This document shows positions 46,164 to 57,800 of a stretch of DNA of 64,000 nucleotides, piece after piece. This stretch comes from Astropecten irregularis (Eukaryota > Echinodermata > Asteroidea > Paxillosida > Astropectinidae), in NCBI GenBank assembly GCA_963971285.1, contig OZ020265.1, positions 64,501 to 128,500 of the forward strand, read 5' to 3'. How positions within the stretch are numbered: the first letter of the stretch is position 1; the number at the start of each line of letters is the position of its first letter. Under the pieces are notes generated by a model, which was not told where the DNA came from, did no database searches, and saw only the letters and a list, made by a program, of their open reading frames with translations. Position numbers and translations under genes: made by a program.

Positions 46164-48880
46164 ACACACAGAGAAAAATTTACACAAGATAAGTAAAATA
46201 TACCCTGTTTTACATGTAACGGGCGCACATGCGACATTACTAGGTAAAACTTACATAACGAGTGTTTGGTAAAATGTTACACAATAGTTAGGTAAATTTT
46301 TACTTTAAAATTGTGTAACAGATTTTACCGAATTTCTAGGTAAAACCCTTTTATGTAAAATTTTACACTGATATTAGGTAAATTTTTTACCACTATTCTG
46401 TGTAAGATAAATCAATTTACTTGTTAATTAAGTAAACATTTTACCATTTATCTATGTATTTTCGGCATTGTTTTTACATGTTAGATATGTAAATTTGTTT
46501 CTCTTACCGAGTTTCTCGGTAAATCCTTTTTTCAAAATCACAAACCGTTAAACATGAATTAATACACACATAGAAATTTCAAACTTGAATGCTGTTAGCT
46601 TTATTTCTATTTCTGACAAAGTTTAAAAATCAACATCATTAATGGGATAAAGCAAGGTGTATTTGTGCAAAATACAAGGCCTCCCAAATTCCTCTCTTAT
46701 ATGAAGTAGAAAAGAAACCTTAACACTGAGAGGTAGTGAAATAAATCAATAAGCTGGACGCTTGCATAGAACTTTCTATAAATGATACTTGCCAAATGAA
46801 ACAATTGTCAACATAATAGTAGACATTGAAACTGAACTGTCCCTTCATCTTCACTGTCCTACTCATCCACTGCAGGGTTCAGGTATATTGTTTTACCTCT
46901 GTGTCATTTGGAAATCACATTTAAGAATCGACTGATTTCTTTAAAAAAAATCTTTAATTTTTAAGTTTAAAAAATTTTTCTGAACCTGCAATGGAATAAT
47001 TATTAACAACAAATGTACATGTTGTAAACATCAATATAAGACACTAAACATCTATTGGAAAGTGCAGGAGAACATATTGACCCTTGCCTGTCTGCTACTG
47101 GTAAACAAAGCCCAGATAAAAATTGAAAAAGAAATCTGGCCATTTACATGTAAATATTTCATTTTAAAGCCATAGACCTTCTCTTGATTTAGGGAAATGA
47201 GACATGAACAATGCATGATGATTACCAAGAAATGTGAAATTTCAGATAAAACACTCACTATCCTCAAGAATGAATATGTGCTTACATAATACTGCAGCAA
47301 AATATCTAGAAATTTCTGATGGCATATCCCTTTACATTGTCTTTGAGCTCAAAGATGACAGACTCCATGAAGTCACATATACCTGAACAATTTTGTCTTG
47401 TTAGTGGTACTGCAAGTCTCAGACGAAGTATGTCTTAAAACAAATGTCCTATCTTCCGATAAAGATACATCTGTGGAGGTGCTTGGCGTTCTTTAACTAG
47501 GAGCACTTGTTGAAGAGCTATTGGTGTCACCACAGGACAAGAATCAGAACGGCTGTGGTTTTGTTGTTCCATCTTCTTGGTGATTGTTCTCCTGAAGAAA
47601 TGGAAACACAAATTGAAAGCAAATAAAATTTATTAGACCACGTACGACTGTATTTATCAGAGGCACTATGGAATAATTATTTGAAGACAAAAAAAACACT
47701 TCAGGGTCAATTTTCATTCAAACCTTGGACACGTGAATCCTCTGCCGCATATGTAGTTTTCTATGATTCATAATGAGCTTAATTACATCCAGATCCTATG
47801 AGCATTCCCGAAGTTTATTGTAGGTCTTCATATTTAGCGGTTTTCAGTCATGGATCCTGTTGTTACATTGTTTTTTGATATTTGAATTCATGTAAAACTA
47901 GACTCTGCAACATCTAAGTAAAAATTGGTACTTACCGAGTGAACATCGATAAAAAAACTGATGAAGTCTCAGTGAAGGATTATATGTTGTCGTACACATT
48001 TCGCCTTTCGTCGGCCAGTGAACAGAGGAAGTTGGAGAGCAGACAATTCCAAGTTGCTTTCAACTGAAGAAAATGTAAAAAAAACAAAACAAACAAACAA
48101 ACATAATTATCTTCTGTGAACAATACTGGTTTGCACCACCACCATTATCAACTGTCCGAAAAAAGGGGCCCAACTAGATTCTACCTGATGATAGTTCCCC
48201 CACATCGACATCCTTATCCTTCAGAAGATGGGTTTGCCAGGATGGAATAAATTTAAGGACGGAGCTTTAATAGAAGCTTTTCAGAGACTTCTGTCCATTT
48301 AGTTTGTCCTCAAATTACTACACAGAAATCAACGCATATGAATGTCACATTTTGTAACGGACGTATAACTTCCATGGCGTAATGTATTTTCACAGGTTAT
48401 AAATCCATATTAAATGTAGGTAAACCATTCACAAGTCAGCCATCCGTACCTTAATATTACACAAATTAACATGAAAACATTTACTAAGGTTAATTACCTT
48501 CACAAGATGACCAAACCTCCAAGCCTTCAGTGTGTTGTCCATTTCCATGCTGTTATGTGCGTCAAGTGAAGCCACGCATATTCGAACTCCCGAAAGTACT
48601 TGTTTGTTGTGTAAATTGAATGTCTGTCATGTATGTATTGTAAAACTTACCACGGCGTTATGAACTCTAATTTCTTACCACTTGATACACGTAAAGTACT
48701 TACTTCACTTATGTAAACTTTACACAATCATTGTAAACTTGTATGTTTACTCCCAAAATATGAAAAAAAAATTTACAAAACAAATGTGTATAGGTTTTTC
48801 ATGGGATTTTACATAAATTAAGTATTTTTTTACACAATATTCTTTACATATTTTATTTTTTACATTCGTTTTCTGAGTGT
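46164..48880. mobile_element. 2.7 kb TIR element with TTTAC-rich ends
   Basis: The ends are imperfect inverted repeats (ACACACAGAGAAAAATTTAC at left; ACACTCAGAAAACGAATGTA as reverse complement of the right). AAGT flanks both sides (46160-46163 and 48881-48884), a possible 4-bp target duplication. The outer 300-400 bases on each side are packed with GTAAA/TTTAC motifs; the middle is ordinary sequence with splice-like signals (see the entry at 47420-48600). I see no transposase frame. Confidence 0.6.
47420..48600 (-). other. Possible spliced transcript inside the TIR element
   Basis: Three exon-like segments with consensus borders on the minus strand: one ending at 48498 (GTAATTAAC donor) and reading MEMDNTLKAWRFGHLVK; one at 47936-48063 (TTTTCTTCAG acceptor, GTAAGTACC donor) that continues LKATWNCLLSNFLCSLADE then stops; and one from 47591 (TTTCTTCAG acceptor) reading KKMEQQNHSRSDSCPVVTPI. 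The joined frame is short, so it could be a noncoding RNA, a captured gene fragment or chance. Confidence 0.3.
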
Positions 48881-48884
48881 AAGT

Positions 48885-51330
48885 TCTGTTTAGAACGCGA
48901 ACAGCCGTGTTTTTTAGCCCTAACTCCGCTTACACGTCGAACCTGAGGTATAAAAGAAATGAACTACAGTTATTAAAATAAGAAACATTGTGCATCAAAT
49001 AGCATTGACTTCATGACTTCATGACTTTATGAATCATACTTACATTATTCACATGACGACATGACTTGACTTATTGGTAGTTTGCAAACACTGACTTCAT
49101 TGCATAGTGTCATCAAGTAATATACAACAATACTGCCTATTCAACAACATATTGAATACACGAATCTCTTATAATTGGCTGCAAAGAATAGTAATGAAAA
49201 ACAGATCCGGTTCAAACTGTTTGATGATCATAAAATAAGGCCCTCTGTTTGAGATAAGAGAATTATTACGGGATTCAGACACAATCAATGAGGTCAAAGA
49301 TAAGTATCTGGTATGCCAAAGTATCTGAGTTTCTAAGCTACATGCTATTGTAAGGTTCTGGGTTATCAGGTTTGAAAAGAAGATAGAACGTCCGCAGAAT
49401 GCTTTAATCTAGGGTTTTTATTTGTTGTAGCCTTTTATCTTCCATTTTATTGACATTTACACACCCTATAATACATATATCATTTTTTGTTGTTTACGTC
49501 AGTATAAGAATATGCATATAATGCACGAACAGACCTGGGGCTGCAGGTGCGCGAATGTAATCCAATTTGACTCCATAGCAGACACCTGTAACTCGTGATG
49601 AGTAGAAACAGATCCATTAGTCCGACAGGTGCTTTGTGATAATTCTGTTGGTAGTATCATCATCTTTGTATTCGTTTTGATTTCATTGGACTCAGATTGT
49701 GCAAGAACATGTATTCTGGTGAGTAACTCGCTGTGATTTATTTAAACAACCAATCGATTTGCTATGATGTAAGTCCACATTCATGTACCCCAACCAGCAA
49801 CCATGTTTGTTCATTGTGCAATGTGTTCAATACCGATTTAGCTAGAAGACAGCATTGAAGAAAGATGTAACTTTCTTTTATGTTTTCGTTGATTTATTTC
49901 GTGAAATACACACCATGTAGGTCTACAAATAAAGTCTCAAATTCAATAAAATAAGTGTAATTGTAGATTTATCACTCACCTTGAATTGATAAATAGTGGA
50001 GGATTACATAGGATTTCATTTATCTGGCCAAGCACCTGATAAACCCGTCTACGTATGCAACAAGCAAACTCTTCCATAATAATGCATAACACCGGATAAA
50101 CCCATAAGAAACATAAGGGAAATACCCTGTTACATCATACAATCATAAACTTACATGAACCATGAAGTTGCTCCAAGACCACACGGCATAGAATGAGCAG
50201 CGGTTCAGACAGGTTGATGTGAATAATGTAGATGTCTCAAGAATAATCAAGTAGAAGCATTCAATTCATCGGTGAGTTGGAAATAATGAATTGATATTCA
50301 TTTGTGTATTAAGTCAATACTTCTCATTACATTGTATATTCATGGTGCTCTGATGGGTTTCCTTATAATGCTTACATTGGCTGCAGTGTTTCCTTCTTTT
50401 ACTTTCTTCCTGGTTTCATTCCCGTAATCCGAGCTCTACGTGGGGTAAATCCATTGTTCTATTAATACATGTCATAATGACTCAAACAATTTTCTGGAAA
50501 CAAGTCGTATGATCATTCATTTTGAGTTTGGTTCCATTGGCACGGTCACGTTAAACCTGCAGCTTCAAATGCTGATGCATAACAAGTAAGTAGGCACTTT
50601 ATGAAGAATATTAAAACTAGCTTTGGTATAAGGCTTGCCCCGTTTCGTTGAGATTGAAACTGCATTAGGTATAAGTGGACTAGTTGTGAATGGTTTAATA
50701 TTGCTTTGTGTCACGTTAAATTAATTTACGGTGACAATGTTGTGTTAATGTTTTTAAGTTCTTTTTCCTTTCGTTTGCTCCCTTTTACCTCTAATTTGAG
50801 TGTAGGTTCAAGTAGATTTCCAGCTTTGAGTTCGGAATAATCCCTGTAGGCCTACCATGTCTTTGTTGAACAGTTTGACTTTACCAATCAAAACTAATCA
50901 TTATTTTGTCCGAGCTTTAATTTTTAAGGGTTATTGTGTACGTTTCGAATAGTGTTTTTATTGTCAATACTATAGAAGGGAAATAACTGTGAATGTGTAG
51001 GCCTACATCGCATTTGTTGCACTGAATAGAAACATGCACATTTCTTTTGCTTATACCTTATAGTGATACTGCTTTCCATCTTCTGCCTCGCTTGAGTTGT
51101 TTTCCATTTTTTGCCCGGTAATAGCTCAACAAACCGTAGTACTTAATGTCCAGGAAAGTCCGTTAATCGATGAGGAAGTGTTATCTCCTATTTGAGAACA
51201 AAACTACCAGATGTTTAACAGAACATTTTCACTTTCATTTTAGAGGAAATCAGGAAAACGTATAGCATAACTTTCCTTTTCAATTTAAATTATTATTTCA
51301 TAACTTCCTTATGAAGTGGCCGAATTGACG
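48885..51330. other. Intergenic interval without recognisable gene
   Basis: Between the TIR element and the nested insertion I find no coding exon with supporting splice phases, no RNA gene and no long repeat. Promoters and any 5' UTR exons of both divergent genes may lie here, but no core promoter motif could be assigned. Confidence 0.5.
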
Positions 51331-51332
51331 AC

Positions 51333-51835
51333 TATGGGCGTTTACGAAACGGAGGCTCGGGCTCCGTCTCAGGGTCTGGCTTCATTTTTCAAAATAGAGG
51401 CTTTCAGCAGCGGTTCGGAAGTAGATTCTCTGCCAGGCGCGGTTCTTGAGCCAACATTTATTTATTTTGTTTTTGGGGGGGGGGGGGGGGCTAGAAGATC
51501 CATTATTTTTTGGGGGGGCTAGAAGACCCAATATTTTGGGTTCTTCTAACATTCGCTTCTGCTATGTCTTATTAGGGGTCGAAAAACGTGCACATTATAG
51601 CCCACACAACCCTTTTTTAAATGTAATTGGCGCGTAATAACTGAAAAAATCTAGTATTTTCAAGAATGTTTTCACTTGCATTTTTCTGGGGGGGCTAGAC
51701 AAAATGTTTGGGGGGCTACAGCCCCCCCTAGCCCCCCGTAGAACCGCGCTTGTTCTCTGGTTTGAAAAGGAAAACAAAAAACACTATTTGCTTTTTCAAG
51801 CAAATGGATGGCTTTCGTAAACCTTGTATGTTCCT
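51333..51835. mobile_element. Nested pair of TIR elements
   Basis: The outer element is a copy of the family with GAGCCTGAGCC-type ends and GGTTCGGAAGTAGATTCTCT inside. It is split at about 51441 by an inner element of roughly 310 bases that begins CAGGCGCGGTTCT and ends AGAACCGCGCTTG. TTCTCTG is repeated on both sides of the insert, a probable 7-8 bp target duplication. The inner element has a long G run and CCCCCCTAGCCCCCC near its ends. Confidence 0.75.
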
Positions 51836-52362
51836 TTTTATATTGATTCGGTTGCTTCTATTTGTTTGTTTTGTTTGTTTGTTTGTATTTTTCGTTCTTG
51901 TTGATGTATTGTTCTGGGTATCATGGGTAGGCCCTTCTGTTTTTTGTAACTTTGATGTAAAACTTGGAGACGTGAATTTACGTTTCGATTAAAAGTTTGA
52001 AAGTGAATTTGCCCCGAGTGAGGTTTGAGTCAGCAGCCGTGTGGCAGAAATGAAAACATTTCTTCTTCTTCTTCTACTTGAAAGACTGTGAGATTAACTC
52101 GATGCTGACAAAAGATTCTAACTGGGGATAAAGTGTGCACAAATTAATTCGTTCTTTTGATATAGGCCTACTCCCCGATGCGTTTGATGAATGCATGTAG
52201 GCCCAATTTAAGTTCATTTTTGTTTGTATAAATTTTTTTTGCAGACTTTCCTTAAACCACAGAATAACGCACATTGTGTATTGAAGAGGACCGTGGTCTG
52301 CCAATGTGCCTGGCAGTATGGCCCATGGCCTACAGGCATACAGTGGTCATCAGTTTACTGTG

Positions 52363-54843
52363 ATGAAAGTCATCCTTATATTAGTCGCAGCAGGTTGGCT
52401 CAGTCCGGTATCAACCAGTTTCATCCGGTTCAAACCAGATACTGAGTATGTCTACACTTTCCGCTCATCAACAGATTTAAAGAATGTTCGAACATTACAA
52501 GCTGATGCAAAGGTAATCACAAATCGATATTCTTATTGATATTGTTAACCTTGTTTCTCCTGACAACTTACTAATCAAAAGTAAGTTACTACAGGGAAAT
52601 AATGTATGGTTTTCAAAATTAGTATGATATTCTTATTGTTTTCGGACATAAAGAAAATTGAAGCACTTGAGCTTTACTATATTATAGAGCTTAAACACAA
52701 CACTCAAGAAAGCGTCACATTATAAAATGTATCAGACCCAATAACCATAAGCAACCTGTAAATCCATGTCACAATCTCTATGGGTGTAGAATTTCATGTT
52801 CATGTGGCCAATGTATAATGTACGGGGCTTGTGAAAAGTGCCACGCGCTTCCGAAAATAGCAAGCGCGCGCGCGTGCAACCACAAGAAAGGGCGTCATTC
52901 ATTGGTGGACGTATTACGTACGCGCGCTAAAATTCCACCAATAGCGAGCGCCTGTTTGTAGGTTGCGCGTATCGATTTTGTCAGTCTTTTATTATTATAA
53001 AATGGATTCTGTAGGCCCCTACATACACTAAGAAGATTATTGTATCAGTAATGTTTAACGTTATGGGACAATAAATTGGCATGATTTGCTGTTTACATTG
53101 TTTTCATAGCATGGGGGATAATTTCATTTTATAGATCAAAAAAGTAGGGGGTATCCCATCTCCGCCCGAGATTACCCCGTAACCATTAAAGGCTAGGTAC
53201 AATCATAGCATACCGAATTGAAACAGAAATCTTTACAGATTTGGTGATGGTATAAACAGACCGTTAACAAACATTCTGCCTGAAATCTGTATTTATATCC
53301 AGAAAAGAGTAAAACCATTCACCCAGAACTATTTGGTCTTTTAAAGATAAAACATAACGATGAAAAGATTCTGAAAATACCGTGGGCGTTTTTCACTGTT
53401 TCTCAAAAACTGGGCACCACGCGTATGGGACTGGGAATTTCATAGACTGTTACTGTATCGTCCTTGATATTTCTGCCCATGAATCTGCATTTCTTTGAAA
53501 AAAAAAGTACGAGACGAGGAAGTGTTTTATGATTAATATAGAGATGGACGTGTAAAGTAAAGAAACTGCGGAAATGCTGACATTTTCGTTTCGTTTTGGG
53601 TTTTGTTTGTTTTGTTCAATGAAACCAGGCACTGTAAATGTCCCATGTATATTTTACTCTTTAGATTGGATTCGTGTTGGTGAAAAGAGCAAATGACAGC
53701 ACTCATGATCATCATCAACATATCTATTTCCGGGTTCATTCGGCTGGTATCTCAAGCGATGGACATCACGGTAAAAATAATTATAATCAACTGTGCTCAA
53801 CAACGAACCTAGCCACCGGACAAGTAAAGTAGGGAAGATGGCGTAGCCCAGGCTAACCCTTTTGTACTACTCGTCCAAACTTTCCAAATAATTCCATCAT
53901 AAAAATCAGTGGGGCTTTCGAATTATAATGCCATTGGCCTAATGTACACCATTTTGCTCTTTAACTTGTTGTATCACCTTTCTTTAAATAACTATTTCAA
54001 AAGCCATTCAAGTGGAGGGAGTGAAACTGCAATTCTTTAAATGGTACGGGCAATTATTTATGAGGAAAGAAAACACGCCGAGTGGAATCCTAAAAGATAA
54101 TTGTATATTTAGACTGAATAATTACACATGACATTACATGTACAGTACTATACGTGTTATTTTATGTAAGATTACTGAGTCGTCTACTTTCAAATTAACT
54201 CCGTGTGATTCTGAGATATCTCATACTTTGTTTCTCTTTCAGTTTTGTTAAGCGGAGAGAAGGATTTTAGCAAATGGTAAGATTTCTGTTCTGAAACTTT
54301 CAATATAATTATCTTGCTGTTTTTCTGTTTATAACAAGCATAATTATTACATCTCATTAATTCTTCCTGAAAATAGAAGCTAATTACGTAGAGATGCGGA
54401 ATGTTTATCGGTATGAATTTATTTATTCATACTTATTTATTATTTCGGTAGGTTTTCCTTCGACATCAACGCCAATGGGGCTATTGGTCAGGTGCAGTAC
54501 CCACGTGGCGAAGATGACCACGTGATATCGGCCAAAAAGGGTTTGGCCAGCCTATTGGCTGGTAATTTGCAGCACCCAAAAGGAAATCAGGTATGAACAC
54601 AAATTAAGCCAGTCACGGGCTATACAAGACCCTGACACTTGCGTTCACACCTGACCTATGCACTCAATTATTTCTCAGGTTGGTCCGAGTGGCTGGAATT
54701 ACGCGTGTAATGAAACTGGACATGAAGGATATCATGAAGCATCGTACACAGCGAGGATGAACCCTGGACGTGATGGTATCATTGTATTTACCAAGACTAG
54801 ACAAACTCATCCAATACCGTATGGCAAATCCAAACATCAAAAG
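52363..54843 (+). CDS. LLTP exons 1-5: signal peptide and N-terminal beta-barrel
   Basis: Exons 52363-52512, 53665-53770, 54243-54276, 54452-54590 and 54679-54843 (residues 1-198). The ATG at 52363 gives MKVILILVAAGWLSPVSTS, a good signal peptide; an upstream in-frame ATG at 52306 would bury it, so the later start is preferred. Then FIRFKPDTEYVYTF (first barrel strand), FVLVKRANDSTHDHHQHIYF (His-rich), FDINANGAIGQV, VISAKKGLASLLAGNL, and a Cys/His-containing stretch WNYACNETGHEGYHEASYT. Exon 3 is only 34 bases and is supported by phase 1 to 2 continuity. Confidence 0.85.
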
Positions 54844-57800
54844 GTACGAACAAATAATCCTCTGTGAAAAATGGGGGGAAATCACCTTATGGTCCAGTAA
54901 TTCTCTTTATCTCCACTTTCTACAGTCCACAATATTATTAAGTCATTGAAAAGTGACACGGAAAAAATGTTCACTGGCGCGATTCGAACCGGCGACCTCC
55001 CGAATACCGTACAGGCGCTCGTCTAGGGCTGGATAGCTCGATCAGTTGGAAGAGCCGCCGGAACGGTATTCCGGAGGTCGCTGGTTCGAATCCGCCGCTC
55101 CAGTGCATTTTTCTTTGCTCACTATTCAACGACTTATAATTATAATCCAATCAGTTTCCCTTGTACCGTTATTTGATGATGTCGCAATAAAAAGTTAGAT
55201 CGAGTTTCATGTTTCGTTTTGTATTACTTTTTTTAGGAGATTCACTTTCATCCAGGTTTGCGTGTACCAACTAAAATCAAGACAACGGATCATTTTGACG
55301 CGCCCAGGGAATCGACACCAGGGTAGGACTGTCTTCTTTCAACTTGCTTCGTCTTCCAAGAAGATTATTGCTCTTCCAATAAAATTATTCAGTTGGAAGA
55401 AGATTATTGAAACTGAAACCGTAGAGTTTGAAGCCCGCCACCATAGACTTCTGTGTTATTTGCGACCGCAGCCGCCGCAGCCAAAGATTCTATATTACGC
55501 CCTCTATTGTTGAAAATTAGAAAACGTAAAAATATTAGTCTGGTTCTCTTGTTGTCTTTGCAACAATTGTTTACATAACACGTGATACGTCTGGGTGAAA
55601 ACCATTAGCGGCAAAACATGAAAAGAACGTTCTGAAAGTGAACTTCGTGGAACTAGAATCGGAACTTATTTAGCGAAAATGTTGTATTTCTGCGGCTTCT
55701 TGATGGCAAATTCTGCGAAAAGATGCAAGAACTTGACTTGGGATGAATTATGTTACACATCGAAAACAGAGACAATGTTGCTGTACAGAAGTAGGCGGCA
55801 TTTTTCCGGTTTTGGTTTTGGCCAAAAAAGTACGTACACGCACTACAACTACAAGTAACGCTACACTCAGTTTGACAGATGCCGTACCTTGACAGTGTCA
55901 ATGACACTTGATGGAGGTAGGCTAAGTTATAGGTTTCAGGTCAACTCGGTCCGTAACCAACTCGGTCCGAGTCAACTCGGTCCGTGACCAACTCGGTCCG
56001 TATCCAACTCGGTCCATGACCAACTCGGTCCGTAACCAACTCGGTCCGAGGCCAACTCGGTCCGCAACCAACTCGGTCCGTGACCAACTCGGTCCGTGAC
56101 CAACTCGGTCCCTATGGGAAAATGCACGCAAAAACGTCTGGTAATTTTGTTGCAGCAAAACGAGTACGTAGTCTCGCAAATTGCGTGAATTTAACTATTT
56201 ATTTCGGTCTATTTATTCATTTATTCATTTATTATCTTAAAAGCATTAAAAGAATGAAAAATACATTGGCAGGTGCTGCCCAGCCCAGGGCCTGACAAAA
56301 AGTAAAAAAAACAACAAAAAAAACCCTGTCATCAAAAGCCGTGCCTTCCAAAACACCTGCCAATTATAAATCTTATATTAAATTATGTTATATGTATATA
56401 CACAGATTAATTAAAACAAAGCTAAAAAATAAAAAACAAAAACACAAAACAATCATCATTATTATTCATTAATTGATTTATTAATTTTTAACATAAAAAG
56501 CACGTTTTCATAAGGCATTTGACTTCGTGTATAATTTAATTAATATTTTAATTAAAATTGTATTGTGCCATTTTATCAAATTATTATGGTATCAACATAA
56601 TAAGACATAATTTATTTCTTCTCGGTTTCAGCCACAAGCAAAACATATTATGTTATGATGACATTAAAAAACATTAATGCAAGTAGCCTACATGTTGTAC
56701 ACTGCTGCTGCAAACTGCATGGATTCTTGTTTGAGTACGTTTTCCCATAGGGACCGAGTTGGTCACGGACCGAGTTGGTTACGGACCGAGTTGGTCACGG
56801 ACCGAGTTGGCCTCGGACCGAGTTGGCCACGGACCGAGTTGGTTACGGACCGAGTTGGCTTCGGACCGAGTTGGTCTCGGACCGAGTTGGTCACGGACCG
56901 AGTTGACTCGGACCGAGTTGGTTACGGACCGAGTTGACTGGCACCCAAGTTATATCTTAATACGTTCTAAGTAAAAGTATAATAATTGACTAAACTTAGC
57001 GAACAGATAATTGATATAAATCATGAAATGCATACATGATGGAATGGAAGAGTAGAGGAATGGTTAGCATAACATTACAAAGTTAATTGCCGTAAGTTTG
57101 TAACATTTTGAGTAATTTTGCCCGTTTTGATTGTGAAATTTGTGGTCAGTTGCAGTGAGTTGGCTTCATCTCTGTGGACACTCTCAGTCTGAGTCGCTGT
57201 GAATTGTTAATGAAGAGTAATTAGTTTGGCCGAGAGTCTGCATGAAGACAATTTTTTACAAAGATTTTTCTTTTTTTCCTGCCACAGATTTAAGCATGCA
57301 GTCAATGAGAATGAAGGAGATAATATCGGTAAATATAATTATATCAACACTCAACAGTCATTAATGCATAGCCGGCCATTTCGTCGTTTAGGATTAATTT
57401 TGAAACAATAAAGCAAATTATGTCATTATGATTTATCACAACCCCATTGTACGTATGGTCAAACGCATCATTGCATTGTAACATATAGTTTTTGAGAACA
57501 TTTTTTTTTCTTTTTTTTTCTTGTGCAAGTTTCTGTTATAGAGTCACACATACTGACCAGTGACTGATCTGTCATATTGAGGAATAATACTATTCATTTA
57601 AGTTGACAACATTTCCTCAACAGAATATCCTGAGATGCAGACTTTTTCAGAAGGGCAGCTGACGTTTATCCATGAGGCTTACTACCCATCACCTACTGGC
57701 CCATCTGAGAATGATGATGTCATTACTGATTCAATACAAATGAAGGTTAGAACTCACATAGCAAAAAGTGTTTATGACAGGTTCATACTTCCTGTGAATA

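Noticed and set aside
55262..55513. 83-residue open frame after LLTP exon 6
   Set aside because: It starts in another frame within exon 6 and runs into intron; no splice support and no domain seen.
55922..56974. Open frames rich in GPSWSRTELVTDRV
   Set aside because: They are translations of the 16-bp foldback arm repeats in all three phases.
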